NCBI GenBank assembly: GCA_044866695.1
Contig: JBIOUF010000273.1
Coordinates: 24,471 to 88,470 of the forward strand
Origin: JBIOUF01 sp044866695
Lineage (GTDB): Bacteria; Actinomycetota; Actinomycetes; Propionibacteriales; Nocardioidaceae
Reading direction: 5' to 3'
DNA length: 64,000 nucleotides
Positions 49,253 to 58,432 of the stretch are shown piece after piece. How positions within the stretch are numbered: the stretch's first letter is position 1; each line of letters starts with the position of its first letter. The position numbers and the translations under genes are program-made. The notes under the pieces are model-generated. The model was not told where the DNA came from. It did no database searches and saw nothing but the letters and a program-made list of their open reading frames with translations.

Positions 49253-50143
49253 GTGACCAGGTCACTGACAGGGTGCGCCGCGGTGGTCGTGTCAGTCGCA
49301 ATGCTGCTCACCTCCTGCGGTGGTGGATCGGAGGGTCCTCCGACCGCGAGCCCGACGCGTACCGCGAGCCTGGAGCCCACCCGGACACCGACGGGGCCCG
49401 ATCAGACCAGAACACCAGACCGGTCCGAGAGTCCAACCGCAACGACTGAACCGCAACCAACGCGTACCCGCACACCAAGCCGCACGCCCAAGCCGACCCT
49501 CACTCCCGCGCCGACGCCTACCCCCAAGCCGACCCGCCCCCCCAGGCCGTCGCCTACCCGCGCCCCGACGCGGACCGCCAAGCCGACCCCCGCCCCAGCC
49601 ACGACAAGCACGGCGACGGTTGCTTCGACGCCGACCGAGTCGCAGACCAGAGCAGCGTCGCCATCGCCGGGACCGACCGCTGCGGCGGCGTCCAGCGAGA
49701 CCGGCGGGATGCCAACCTGGGGATGGTGGCTGCTGGGGTTGCTTGTCGTCGCTCTGGCCGCCGGCGTTCCACTCCTGGTGCGGCGGCGGAGACGCCGAGC
49801 CTGGGCCGCGGAGCTCAGCTCGACGGAGGCCGATGTGGCGTGGTTCGCCCACGAGCTCATACCCCAGCTGCGCCGGACCGGCTCCCGGACGCAGGCTGCG
49901 GCTGGCTGGGCCGTCGGATCCGCCCGCGCTGTGGCCACGGAGGACCGGCTCACCCTCCTGCAGGCGTCCGCTCCCAGCGAGGAGACGCGAAAGCGCGCCC
50001 GCGACCTACGCGACGCCGTACGCAAGGCTCGAGCCACCGTTGACGACTTGGTCGTGCGCACCCCAGACGACAACCCCGGGCTCGAACTCGACGCCGTCGC
50101 GGACGAGCTGGAAGCCGCACTCCGACCGCCCGAATCCGTATGA
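49253..50143 (+). CDS. Lipoprotein with Pro/Thr-rich region and second membrane helix
   Basis: This 296-residue protein begins with a signal sequence and a lipobox (LLTSC, C22). Residues 30-140 are a low-complexity extracellular stretch of Thr, Pro, Lys and Arg. A second transmembrane helix (about 156-176, WWLLGLLVVALAAGVPLLV) follows and is stopped by six arginines, so the last 115 residues are probably cytoplasmic. The tail is helical and charged. A lipid anchor plus a cytoplasmic domain is unusual. GTG 49253 is chosen; 49217 would add twelve unlikely residues. Confidence 0.6.
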   Translation: MTRSLTGCAAVVVSVAMLLTSCGGGSEGPPTASPTRTASLEPTRTPTGPDQTRTPDRSESPTATTEPQPTRTRTPSRTPKPTLTPAPTPTPKPTRPPRPSPTRAPTRTAKPTPAPATTSTATVASTPTESQTRAASPSPGPTAAAASSETGGMPTWGWWLLGLLVVALAAGVPLLVRRRRRRAWAAELSSTEADVAWFAHELIPQLRRTGSRTQAAAGWAVGSARAVATEDRLTLLQASAPSEETRKRARDLRDAVRKARATVDDLVVRTPDDNPGLELDAVADELEAALRPPESV

Positions 50144-50373
50144 GTTGTCTACGGTGCGCCGGGGTGCCACTGCCTCGAAGAGGACCCTGCGGTTCCGCCC
50201 CGCTGGTGCCGAGTGCTGTCGCACTGTGTCCGCAGTGCGGGCCCTCGTCACTGGCGCTGGCTCTTCGGACGCCGCCAGGACGCTGAGGTTGATATCGTCA
50301 GCAAGCAGATGGGCGATGGTAGTCGATCCGAGGTTGGGGGCGGTATTGACTCGGCCCCCAACAGAGCCGAGGA

Positions 50374-50420
50374 CGGCGCGAAGCGCCGCGTGCAGGCCGT
50401 TGCGCCGGCGGAGCCGGCGC
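50374..50420. terminator. Two strong hairpins in a convergent gap
   Basis: CGGCGC-GAA-GCGCCG (50374-50388) and GCGCCGGC-GGA-GCCGGCGC (50402-50420) are perfect stems with 3-nt loops. They lie between the convergent ends of the lipoprotein gene (50143) and the membrane protein gene (50525), so they probably terminate transcription from both sides. I see nothing else in 50144-50524. Confidence 0.6.
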
Positions 50421-50524
50421 CTTGATGGTGTACAGGCGTATCCAGCGACACGCAGGGCAACGGCTGCGGGCTCATTGTGGACGGCTTGGCGCAGACTCGC
50501 GAGAGTCGGGGGCGTGCCGCAAGG

Positions 50525-51019
50525 TCAGCGTGTGTGTCGTCGATGCTGGCGGTGAGTGCGGGCCATGACGAAGGCGATCAGTGCCAGCAGAGCGATCGAT
50601 ACGGGCGCCCATACGGTGCGTTCCGCGGGGCTGCGCGTCATGAGGTTGAGAATGACGGCGAGGACTGCGTAGAGCAGGGTGAACCAGGCAAGTGTCGTCC
50701 TGGCACGGCTTGGAAGGTGGGTGAGGACGCCGTGCCCGACCCTGGCGAGGATGGCGCCGGACATCAGTACTGTCATGACGGATGACACGGCTGCCACGAC
50801 CCGTGCGGACGTGGCGAGTGTGCCGCTGGCACGTCCTCCCTGGGTGTACTCGCCCCACGGCGCGCCCACAACGAGCGCCGCGTGGAATGTGGCGACCATG
50901 CAGAGGAGGGCCGCGGCCGTCCACGCCGCCCGAACGGCGCCAGCATCTGGCGCGGCGTGACCGTCAGGAGCGTCGCGGCGGCCGGACAACGCCCCGTCGC
51001 TGGTGCGTAACCCGGTCAT
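50525..51019 (-). CDS. Four-helix membrane protein
   Basis: This 164-residue protein has four predicted transmembrane segments (for example AAWTAAALLCMVATFHAALV and LAWFTLLYAVLAVILNLM) and a short basic C-terminus. No family is recognised. ATG 51019 follows GGAGAGG. An N-terminal extension to 51094 is less likely. It lies upstream of the decayed integrase and tRNA-Pro. Confidence 0.65.
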   Translation of the reverse strand: MTGLRTSDGALSGRRDAPDGHAAPDAGAVRAAWTAAALLCMVATFHAALVVGAPWGEYTQGGRASGTLATSARVVAAVSSVMTVLMSGAILARVGHGVLTHLPSRARTTLAWFTLLYAVLAVILNLMTRSPAERTVWAPVSIALLALIAFVMARTHRQHRRHTR

Positions 51020-51184
51020 GCCGACCTCTCCACCAGAGGATGTGGTCCTACGCCCTGACTGTGCGTCCCCGCTGGTCGGGCCGCCATGGGCCAAGGGCCA
51101 GATCGGCGGTGACCCAGGTCACATGCAGCGTGCGGAGGTCGAAGAGAACACGGAGCCGACTGTGCCGCCGTACCTGGAGGTGTG

Positions 51185-51337
51185 GCGGTCGGTGCCGTTG
51201 GAGGTTCTTTCGCGGCTGGTCGGGCATTCGGAACGACGGTCACCGAGGCCGTGTGCCGGCATCAGATTCGCTCGGTTCTCCAGACGGGTGCGCAGGTCAT
51301 GGACCGGCTGTCTGCGTCCACGGATGGTCAGCGGTAG
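51185..51337 (+). pseudogene. Tyrosine integrase C-terminal fragment, frameshifted
   Basis: The plus strand encodes VPLEVLSRLVGHS, then after a missing base near 51231 the next frame reads TTVTEAVCRHQIRSVLQTGA and continues to a TAG at 51335. Together this matches the C-terminus of phage-type tyrosine recombinases (P..V...LGHSG.TVTE.VYRH). The catalytic tyrosine (YRH) is Cys here, so it is doubly inactivated. The fragment ends 89 nt before the 3' end of tRNA-Pro, the classical place for an integrase gene, indicating a lost integrative element. 51020-51184 holds nothing else I recognise. Confidence 0.72.
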
Positions 51338-51425
51338 TCACTCAGTTGGTTGCTCAGGGCCGGGGGGATGGGCGTGCAGCTGCGCCCCTGTGCTGGTGAA
51401 ACCGCTGGTCAAGCGGTGGTTTGTG

Positions 51426-51502
<77 letters not shown>

Positions 51503-51631
51503 ATGCCCCGGGATCGTCCCGGGCCTCGGGGAGTCTACCCGAGCGGGTTGGGCGGGCAGAAACCCGACAGAACGAGCCGTGGTCGGGTCCACGCCAACCA
51601 CCGGCGTCTGGCAGGGTCCCAGCCCTCGTGC

Positions 51632-51850
51632 CGGTGGTTTCGAGACGGGCTCGCAAGCTCGCCCTCCTCAACCACCGGGGATGGGCTCGCTCCCTGGTTC
51701 CTGAGGAGGGCGACGAAGGAGCCCGTCTCGAGGGGCGCCCTCCTCGACCACCGGCTGTGGTTTCGAGACGGGCTCGCTCCGCGGTTCCTGAGGAGGGCGA
51801 CGAAGGAGCCCTTCTCGAAGGGCGCCCTCCTCGACCACCGGCTGAGGGCG
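51632..51850. repeat. 87-bp direct repeat of REP-like blocks
   Basis: The region has a first copy GGTTTCGAGACGGGCTCGC with CCTCCTCAACCACCGG, then two 87-bp direct copies starting GGCTCGCTCC at 51684 and 51771, each containing CCTGAGGAGGGCGACGAAGG and CGCCCTCCTCGACCACCGG. These blocks pair with one another. It fills the gap between tRNA-Pro and the metallophosphoesterase gene and resembles the dispersed elements at 39221 and 59225. The remaining 51503-51631 shows nothing. Confidence 0.8.
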
Positions 51851-51863
51851 GGACATGACCCGG

Positions 51864-52790
51864 TCAGGTGAAGGTGAGCAGGGTCGCGGAGGGGCGGCAG
51901 CAGAACCGCACGGGGGAGTACGGGGACGTGCCCGCGCCGGCGGAGACGTGCAGCCAGCAGGAGCCGGGATCGCCGGGGACGGACCCGGCCGGGTGGCGGC
52001 TGAGGCCGCTGGCGCGCCGCCGGTCGATGTCGCAGTTGGTGACGATCGCCCGGCCGCCCGGTAGGCAGAGCTGCCCCCCATGGGTGTGGCCGGCGAGGAT
52101 CGCGTCGTACCCGTCGGCCGCGAAGCGGTCCAGCACCCGTAGGTACGGCGCGTGGCTGACCGCGAGCCTGAGGTCGGCGGCCGGGTCGGCCGGTCCGGCA
52201 ACGGCGTCGAGGTCGTCATAGCCCAGATGCGGGTCGTCGACACCGGCGAAGGAGATCGCCATGCCGCCGGCCTCGAACAACGTCCGGTGGTTCGACAGGT
52301 CTGCCCAGCCCCCGCGGCGCAGACCGGTGCGCAGGTCGCGCCAGGGCAGCTGCCGGGTGCCGGTCCGGCGCGTGCCGTCGTCGGGCAGCAGGTAGCCGGC
52401 GGGGTTGCGGACCGTCGGCGCGAAGTAGTCGTTGGACCCGAGCACGAACACGCCGGGCAGGTCCAGCAGCTCACCGAGATCGTCCAGCAGCACCGGGACG
52501 GCGTGCTGGTGCGCGATGCTGTCGCCGGTGTTGACCACCAGGTCCGGCCGGAGTGCGGCCAGCCCGCGCAGCCACGCGCGCTTGCGGTGCTGGTGCGGCG
52601 TGAGGTGCAGGTCTGAGATGTGCAGCACCCGCAGCGGCCGCGCCCCGCGGGGCAGGACCGGAACGTTCACGCGGTGCACGGTGAACCAGCGGGCCTCCCA
52701 CCAGGCGTAGCCGAGCCCGGCGGCGCCGACGGCCGAGGTCGTCGCCAGCGCCCTGCGGGCGGCCTTCGCAGCAGCGGATCCCATGCGCAC
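51864..52790 (-). CDS. Membrane-anchored metallophosphoesterase
   Basis: This 308-residue calcineurin-like phosphoesterase has an N-terminal hydrophobic segment (ALATTSAVGAAGLGYAWWEA) followed by the five metal motifs: HISDLHLTP, NTGDSIAH, GSNDYF, SHAPY and GHTHGGQ. It is the orthologue-by-position of mycobacterial Rv3683, next to a PASTA PBP. It may hydrolyse lipid or nucleotide phosphates near the cell wall. It is divergent from yqeY (20 nt between the starts). Confidence 0.92.
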   Translation of the reverse strand: MRMGSAAAKAARRALATTSAVGAAGLGYAWWEARWFTVHRVNVPVLPRGARPLRVLHISDLHLTPHQHRKRAWLRGLAALRPDLVVNTGDSIAHQHAVPVLLDDLGELLDLPGVFVLGSNDYFAPTVRNPAGYLLPDDGTRRTGTRQLPWRDLRTGLRRGGWADLSNHRTLFEAGGMAISFAGVDDPHLGYDDLDAVAGPADPAADLRLAVSHAPYLRVLDRFAADGYDAILAGHTHGGQLCLPGGRAIVTNCDIDRRRASGLSRHPAGSVPGDPGSCWLHVSAGAGTSPYSPVRFCCRPSATLLTFT

Positions 52791-52810
52791 AAGGCTGCCA
52801 CAATGGCCCC

Positions 52811-53269
52811 ATGAGCGACCTGAAGGACCGGCTCCGCGCCGATCTGACCACCGCCATCAAGGATCGCGACGCCCTGCGGTCCTCCACGCTGCGGATGGTG
52901 CTGACCGCGGTCACCAACGCCGAGGTCGCCGGCAAGCAGGCCCGGGAGCTCAGCGACGACGACGTGGTCGCGGTGCTCAGCTCGGAGGCGAAGAAGCGCC
53001 GCGAGGCGGCCGAGGCATTCCAGGACGCGGGGCGCACCGACAGCGCGGCCAGAGAACGGGCCGAGGCCGAGGTGATCGCGACCTACCTGCCCGCCCCGCT
53101 GACTCCCGACGAGATCAGCCGGCTGGTCGAGGCGGCCATCGCCGACGCCGGAGCGACCGGGGAGGGCAGGCGCGCGATGGGCAAGGTGATGGGCCGGCTC
53201 CAGCCACAGGTTCGCGGTCGCGCCGACGGTGGCGCCGTCGCGGCAGAGGTGCGTCGACAGCTCGGCTGA
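52811..53269 (+). CDS. GatB/YqeY domain protein
   Basis: This 152-residue protein has the YqeY fold, helical with the start LKDRLRADLTTAIKDRDALR, related to the C-terminal domain of GatB. It may bind tRNA; function in vivo is unknown. ATG 52811 is 6 nt after CACAAT (52799-52804), a possible -10 box, so it may be leaderless. It is convergent with the PBP gene. Confidence 0.92.
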   Translation: MSDLKDRLRADLTTAIKDRDALRSSTLRMVLTAVTNAEVAGKQARELSDDDVVAVLSSEAKKRREAAEAFQDAGRTDSAARERAEAEVIATYLPAPLTPDEISRLVEAAIADAGATGEGRRAMGKVMGRLQPQVRGRADGGAVAAEVRRQLG

Positions 53270-53281
53270 CGGGAGGCGGGC

Positions 53282-55675
53282 TCACCCGCGGCCCCGGCCT
53301 CCGCCGTTGCCCCCCTTGCCCTTCTTCCCCTTGTCGGGCTTGGGCTTGGGCTTCGGCTTGGGCGGCACGTACGGCGTGCCGTCGGAGACGTAGATGGTCA
53401 CCGAGCTGCCGGTGCCGATCAGCGAACCGGCGCCCGGCGAGGTGTACGCCACCGTCCCGTAGGAGTACCCCGAGTCGACCAGCGGCCCGATGGTGGGCAG
53501 GAACCCGGCGCGGCGCAGCTGCGCGGCCGCAGACGAGGGAGCCATCCCGTAGAGGCTCGGCACGGTGACCTGACGGCCCTTGATCGTGGTGGGGTCCGGC
53601 TCGTGGAAGTCGGTGGCGGGCACCATGTCCTGCACGGCCTTCATCGCGTCGCCCCAGATCGGGCCGGCCTGGGTCGACCCGAACGCGCGGGAGATGTAGC
53701 TGCCCCCCACGATCTGGCCGTTGAGCGTGATCGGCTGGCCCACGCTGTTGGCACCGGCGAGCATGGCGGACGCGGCGAGGTGCGGCGTGTAGCCGTCGTA
53801 CCAGACCGCCATGTTGTCCTGGATGGTGCCGGTCTTGGCCGCGGACGGCTTGTCCAGAGCCAGCCCGTTCTGCGCACCGAAGCCGTGCGTCTGCACGCCC
53901 TTGAGGATGTCGTTGACCGCGTCGGCGACGTCCTCGGACAGCACCCGCTTGCACTCGCCGGGGTAGTCGGCGACCAGCTTGCCGGAGCGGCTCAGGATCC
54001 GGCTGACCGGGCGGGGCTCGCAGTACTCCCCGCGCGCGGCGAACGTCGCGTAGACGCTGGCCATCGTGAGCGGGTCGGTGCTGGTGACGCCGAGGGTGAA
54101 CGGCCCGACGACGTCGCGCTCGGGCACCACCACGCCCATCTCGCGGGCCAGCCGCACCGGCTGGCACAGGCCGGTGCGCAGCTCGAGCTGGGCGTAGAAG
54201 GTGTTCACCGACTCCTGGGTGCCGGAGTAGAGGTCGTAGGTGCCCTGACCCGTGGAGTTGCTGGGGTTCCAGGTGTCCGCGCTGGCCAGGTTGCCGTCGC
54301 AGACGCGGTACTGGCTGGCCGGGATGCTGATCGACTGTGGCGCCCTGATCTTGGTGTTGAGCGGCACCCCCTGGTCGATCGCGGAGGCGAGCACGAACAC
54401 CTTGAACGTGGAGCCGGCCTGGAAGCCGCCCGAGTCGCCGTACTTCTTGGGGACGACGTAGTTGAGGTAGGTCTGGCCGAGCTTGCGGTTGTTCCCCATC
54501 GGCCGGGACTGCGAGATCGCCCGCACCTCGCCGGTGCCGGGCACGACGATGGCCAGCCCACCGATCGCCTGGTCCGTCGGGTCGACGTGGTCGCGTACGG
54601 CGGTGTCCGCGGCGTTCTGCATGAAGGGGCGCATCGTCGTCTGGATCGTCAGCCCGCCGGCGTTCAGCAGGCGACGCCGGGCCTCGATGGTGCGGCCGAG
54701 CCGTTCGTCGTCCAGCAGGTACTCGCGCACGAAGTCGCAGAAGAACGGTGCCACCGAGCGCACGCAGCCGTTGTTGTTGCGGGTGATGCGCAGCCGCACG
54801 GGCTTCGCCTTGGCCCGTCGCGCCTCGGTGGTGGAGATGACGTTGAGCTCGGCCATCCGGTTCAGCACCACGTCGCGCCGCTCCCGCGCCTGGGCCGGGT
54901 TGTTGGTCGGGTCGTACTTCGTCGGGTTCTGCACCAGCCCCGCCAGCGTGGCCGCCTCGGCCAGCGTGAGCTTGCTGGCCGGCTTGGAGAAGTAGTGCCA
55001 CGAGGCCGCCTCGATGCCGTAGGCACCGTCACCGAAGTAGGAGACGTTGAGGTAGCGCTCGAGGATCCAGTCCTTGGAGAACCGCTCCTCGAAGGCGATC
55101 GCGTAGCGCAGCTCGTTGAACTTGCGCTCGTAGGTGTCGGCCTGCGCGGCCGCGACCTCCTCCTGCGTCTTCGCCTGGTTGATCAGCGTCTGCTTGACCA
55201 TCTGCTGGGTGATCGAAGAGCCGCCCTGGACGACGCCGGAGTTGGCCTGGTTGGTGATGAACGCCCGCAGCGTGCCCTTGAGGTCCAGCGCGCCGTGCTC
55301 GTAGAACCGGTAGTCCTCGATGGCCACGATCGCCTTGCGCATGATCAGCGCCACCTTGTTGAGCGGCACGTTGACCCGGTTCTGGTCGTACCACATCGCC
55401 ATCAGGCTGCCGTCGGCGGCGAGCACCCGGGTGCGCTGGGGCAGTGGCTCGGCTTCCAGCTCGCTGGGCAGCTGGTCCATGCTCTCGGCGACCGCGCGAG
55501 CCCCGAGCCCCCCGACGGCCGCGAACGGGATGGCCAGCCCGGCGGCGAGCAGCCCGATCACGACGGCGACCGCTACCATCACCGACAGGTGCGAGAGCAC
55601 CTTCCCGAACCCCACGTGGTCGCGGCGCGAGCCCTCGTCAGGGCGGCGACCGTCGTCACGGGGCTTGCGAGACAT
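53282..55675 (-). CDS. ponA2: Class A penicillin-binding protein with PASTA domain
   Basis: This 797-residue bifunctional peptidoglycan synthase has a membrane anchor (about 35-58) and a GT51 glycosyltransferase domain (about 75-260) with IEDYRFYEHGALD and GGSSITQQMVKQ. The transpeptidase domain has STFK (SxxK), SVN and KTGT motifs. One PASTA domain sits at about 700-770, and the low-complexity tail KPKPKPKPDKGKKGKGG contains many lysines. It polymerises and cross-links peptidoglycan on the outer face. The position between the metallophosphoesterase and whiB4 matches mycobacterial ponA2. The start has TACCCT 7 nt upstream (55683-55688). Confidence 0.95.
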   Translation of the reverse strand: MSRKPRDDGRRPDEGSRRDHVGFGKVLSHLSVMVAVAVVIGLLAAGLAIPFAAVGGLGARAVAESMDQLPSELEAEPLPQRTRVLAADGSLMAMWYDQNRVNVPLNKVALIMRKAIVAIEDYRFYEHGALDLKGTLRAFITNQANSGVVQGGSSITQQMVKQTLINQAKTQEEVAAAQADTYERKFNELRYAIAFEERFSKDWILERYLNVSYFGDGAYGIEAASWHYFSKPASKLTLAEAATLAGLVQNPTKYDPTNNPAQARERRDVVLNRMAELNVISTTEARRAKAKPVRLRITRNNNGCVRSVAPFFCDFVREYLLDDERLGRTIEARRRLLNAGGLTIQTTMRPFMQNAADTAVRDHVDPTDQAIGGLAIVVPGTGEVRAISQSRPMGNNRKLGQTYLNYVVPKKYGDSGGFQAGSTFKVFVLASAIDQGVPLNTKIRAPQSISIPASQYRVCDGNLASADTWNPSNSTGQGTYDLYSGTQESVNTFYAQLELRTGLCQPVRLAREMGVVVPERDVVGPFTLGVTSTDPLTMASVYATFAARGEYCEPRPVSRILSRSGKLVADYPGECKRVLSEDVADAVNDILKGVQTHGFGAQNGLALDKPSAAKTGTIQDNMAVWYDGYTPHLAASAMLAGANSVGQPITLNGQIVGGSYISRAFGSTQAGPIWGDAMKAVQDMVPATDFHEPDPTTIKGRQVTVPSLYGMAPSSAAAQLRRAGFLPTIGPLVDSGYSYGTVAYTSPGAGSLIGTGSSVTIYVSDGTPYVPPKPKPKPKPDKGKKGKGGNGGGRGRG

Positions 55676-55901
55676 GCCCCTCAGGGTACGGGAGGGCGTC
55701 GGCGCAGCCTAAACGATGCGCCCAGTCGTGACCGCCGTCACGATCTCCCGGGAGTCCGGTGGTCCGGTAGCCCGATCGGACCATCGCGAGTGCTCCCACG
55801 GTGTCTGTTATGCGCCGCTGCTCACCCTTTACCTTTGTCTTGTGGGGATTGTCCTCGCCGGCCTGTTTGGGAGACCAGGCCGCGTGTAGGGGGGTACGTC
55901 G

Positions 55902-56192
55902 ATGACGTGGAACGACGACTGGGCTATGCGCGCCCAGTGCAACCAGGCCTGCCCGGACGACCTGTTCGTCCGAGGCGCGGCCCAGAACAAGGCGAAGCAG
56001 TTGTGCTCGGGGTGCCCGGTGCGCACCGAGTGCCTCGCCGAGGCCCTGGACAACCGGATCGAGTGGGGAGTCTGGGGCGGGATGACCGAGCGTGAGCGGC
56101 GTGCGCTGCTGCGCCGGCGCCCCAACGTGACCTCCTGGAAGCGACTGCTCCAGGCCGGTCGCGAGGGCGTCGAGCCTGCGGTCAGCGCCTGA
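55902..56192 (+). CDS. whiB4: WhiB-family [4Fe-4S] regulator (WhiB4-like)
   Basis: This 96-residue WhiB protein has the four cluster cysteines C13, C35, C38 and C44 (CxxC at 35-38) and the GVWGG turn followed by the basic tail. WhiB proteins bind sigma A and sense O2, NO or redox state through the cluster. The neighbours (class A PBP upstream, two ArsA-like ATPases convergent) match Rv3681c whiB4 of Mycobacterium and wblA of Streptomyces, which control oxidative stress and development. An AGGGGGG site lies upstream. Confidence 0.92.
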   Translation: MTWNDDWAMRAQCNQACPDDLFVRGAAQNKAKQLCSGCPVRTECLAEALDNRIEWGVWGGMTERERRALLRRRPNVTSWKRLLQAGREGVEPAVSA

Positions 56193-56207
56193 CGCGTCAG
56201 GCTCGGG

Positions 56208-57398
56208 TCACGCGGCGCCGAGCAGCGCGCCGATCCGGCGTAGGCCGGCCAGGTCGTGTACGTCGGAGGGTAGAGCCGGCACGACCACCGTCGGCACGCC
56301 CGGATGGGCTGCGGCGAAGCGCTGCCGCAGCCGGGTCTCGCGGGCGACCAGGCGGAGCCGGTCCGCGTGCAGGCGAAGCAGCCCGGCGGTGAGCCCGGGC
56401 ACGTCGGAGGACTGCGACGTGCCGTCGCTCTCCAGCCGCTCGGCGGCGGCGATGGCCTGCTCGGCCGACAGCGAGCCGCCGGCGAGGCCGGCCCGGTTCA
56501 CCACCAGGCCGGCCAGCGGCATCTCCTCGCCGGCCAGCCGCTCGACGAAGAAGGCTGCCTCGCGCAGCGCGTCGGCCTCGGGCGACGCGACGACCAGGAA
56601 CGCTGTCTGGTCGTCCTGCAGCATCTCGAAGGTCTTCTGCGCGCGCTGGCGGAACCCGCCGAACAACGTGTCGAACGCGGCCACGAACATCTGCAGGTCC
56701 TTGAGCACCTGCGCGCCGACGATCTTGGCCATCGTGTTGGTCACCGCGCTGAACCCCGCGGTCATCAACCGCGCCGGACCCCGCGCGGGGGCCAGCAGCA
56801 GCCGGATGAACCGGCCGTCGAGGAAGCCCGCGAGCCGCTCGGGGGCGTCCAGGAAGTCCAGCGCAGACCGGGCGGGTGGGGTGTCCACGACGATCAGGTC
56901 CCAGCGCCCGGTCCCCGCCGACATGCGGCGCAGCTGGCCGAGCTTCTCCATCGCCATGTACTCCTGGGTGCCGGCGAACGAGGAGGACAGCGCCACGTAG
57001 AACGGGTTGGCCAGGATCTGCGCCGCCTTCTCCGGGCTGGCCTGCGACTCCACCACCTCGTCGAAGGTGCGCTTCATGTCCAGCATCATCGCGTCCAGCG
57101 AGCCGCCGGACGCCCCGTCGACCCCCGGCACCGGCCGAGGCTCGTTGTCGAGCCGCTCGATGCCCATCGCCTGCGCCAGCCGGCGCGCTGGGTCGATGGT
57201 CAGCACGACCACCTTGCGCCCGCGCTCGGCCGCGCGCAGCGCCAGCGCGGCGGCGGTCGTGGTCTTGCCGACCCCGCCGGAGCCGCAGCACACGACCACC
57301 TGCGTCGCCGGGTCCGTCAGCAGGTCGTCGACCGCCAGCGGCGGCGCGCCCACACTGCGCGAGGCGAGCGGACCGACCCTCGCCGCCGCCCTCGTCAC
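56208..57398 (-). CDS. ArsA-family ATPase (second)
   Basis: This 396-residue ATPase of the ArsA/GET3 family has the deviant Walker A CCGSGGVGKTTTAAALA near residue 36 and switch motifs in the IDPARRLAQAMG loop. It ends at 56208, just before whiB4. Together with the preceding gene it matches the Rv3679/Rv3680 pair, which in mycobacteria forms a complex with roles in stress tolerance. It is not known to export arsenic here; no arsenical ligand cysteines are evident. It overlaps the first ATPase gene by 4 nt. Confidence 0.92.
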   Translation of the reverse strand: MTRAAARVGPLASRSVGAPPLAVDDLLTDPATQVVVCCGSGGVGKTTTAAALALRAAERGRKVVVLTIDPARRLAQAMGIERLDNEPRPVPGVDGASGGSLDAMMLDMKRTFDEVVESQASPEKAAQILANPFYVALSSSFAGTQEYMAMEKLGQLRRMSAGTGRWDLIVVDTPPARSALDFLDAPERLAGFLDGRFIRLLLAPARGPARLMTAGFSAVTNTMAKIVGAQVLKDLQMFVAAFDTLFGGFRQRAQKTFEMLQDDQTAFLVVASPEADALREAAFFVERLAGEEMPLAGLVVNRAGLAGGSLSAEQAIAAAERLESDGTSQSSDVPGLTAGLLRLHADRLRLVARETRLRQRFAAAHPGVPTVVVPALPSDVHDLAGLRRIGALLGAA

Positions 57399-58399
57399 GA
57401 CAGACCCTGGTCGCGCAGGTCGAGCGCCAGCTCGTACAGGCCGCCCAGGTCGATCCCGTCGGCAAGCTGGGTGAGCTCGTACGTCGGGCGCTCCAGCGCG
57501 GCGATGCGCTCACGCTGCTCGTCCTCGAGCTGCCGGCGCTCGGCGTGCTCGCGGGCCTCGGTGAACAGCACGTCGACCAGCTCCTCGGTCACCTCGACCC
57601 CGGCCGCGCCCAGCTCGGCCGACACCAGGTCCCGCGGCAGCGCGTCGTCGAGCGCCTGCTTCCGCGCCGGGTCGTCCAGCATCCTCGGCCGGACCAGGTT
57701 GACCACCACGCCGCCGACCGGCAGGCCGGCCGCGGTGAGCTCGGAGATGCCGTCACCGGTCTCCTGGACGGGCATGTCCTCCAGGACGGTGACCAGGTGC
57801 ACGGCCGTGCGGCGCGAGGTGAGCAGCCGCATCACCTTCTCGGTCTGGCCCTTGACCGCACCGACCCTGGCCAGGTCGCCGAACTCCTCGTTGACGTTGA
57901 GGAACTGCGCGATGCGACCGGTCGGCGGCGCGTCGAGCACCACGGCGTCGTACACCCGGGCGTCCTTGTGCCGCCGGTTGCGGTCGACCGCCTCGTAGAC
58001 CTTGCCGGTGATCAGGACGTCCCGCAGGCCCGGCGCGATGGTGGTGGCGAAGTCGATGACACCGAAGCGGTCGAGCGCGTTGCCGGCCCGGCGACCCAGT
58101 CGGTAGTAGAGCGCGAGGTACTCCAGCATCGCCGACTCCGGGTCGATGGCCAGCGCGTAGACGTCGCCGCCCTCGTCCGGCCCCTGCGCGATGCGGCGCT
58201 CCTCGTAGGGAAGCGGTGGCACGTCGAAGAGCTGCGCGATGCCCTGGCGGCCCTCGACCTCGCAGAGCAGGACCTGCTTGCCCCTCGACGCGAGCGCCAG
58301 CGCGAGCGCCGCCGCCACGGTGGTCTTGCCGGTGCCGCCCTTGCCCGTGACGATGTGGAGCTGCACGCGGGGCCAGTCGGTCTCTCCGGTGCCCGTCAT
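57395..58399 (-). CDS. ArsA-family ATPase (first)
   Basis: This 334-residue protein starts with the P-loop VTGKGGTGKTTVAAALALAL and contains the conserved DAPPTGRIAQFL switch II region. It is shorter than its partner encoded 4 nt overlapping downstream; the two probably form a heterodimer, as Rv3679/Rv3680 do. ATG 58399 is 7 nt after TACCCT (58407-58412), so the operon may be leaderless. Confidence 0.92.
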   Translation of the reverse strand: MTGTGETDWPRVQLHIVTGKGGTGKTTVAAALALALASRGKQVLLCEVEGRQGIAQLFDVPPLPYEERRIAQGPDEGGDVYALAIDPESAMLEYLALYYRLGRRAGNALDRFGVIDFATTIAPGLRDVLITGKVYEAVDRNRRHKDARVYDAVVLDAPPTGRIAQFLNVNEEFGDLARVGAVKGQTEKVMRLLTSRRTAVHLVTVLEDMPVQETGDGISELTAAGLPVGGVVVNLVRPRMLDDPARKQALDDALPRDLVSAELGAAGVEVTEELVDVLFTEAREHAERRQLEDEQRERIAALERPTYELTQLADGIDLGGLYELALDLRDQGLS

Positions 58400-58432
58400 A
58401 GGCAGGAGGGTACCCAGCGCCGTCGGGCCGCC

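Noticed and set aside
51668..52474. 268-codon minus-strand frame overlapping the metallophosphoesterase
   Set aside because: It is another frame of the same gene; the metal motifs are all in the 51864-52790 frame.
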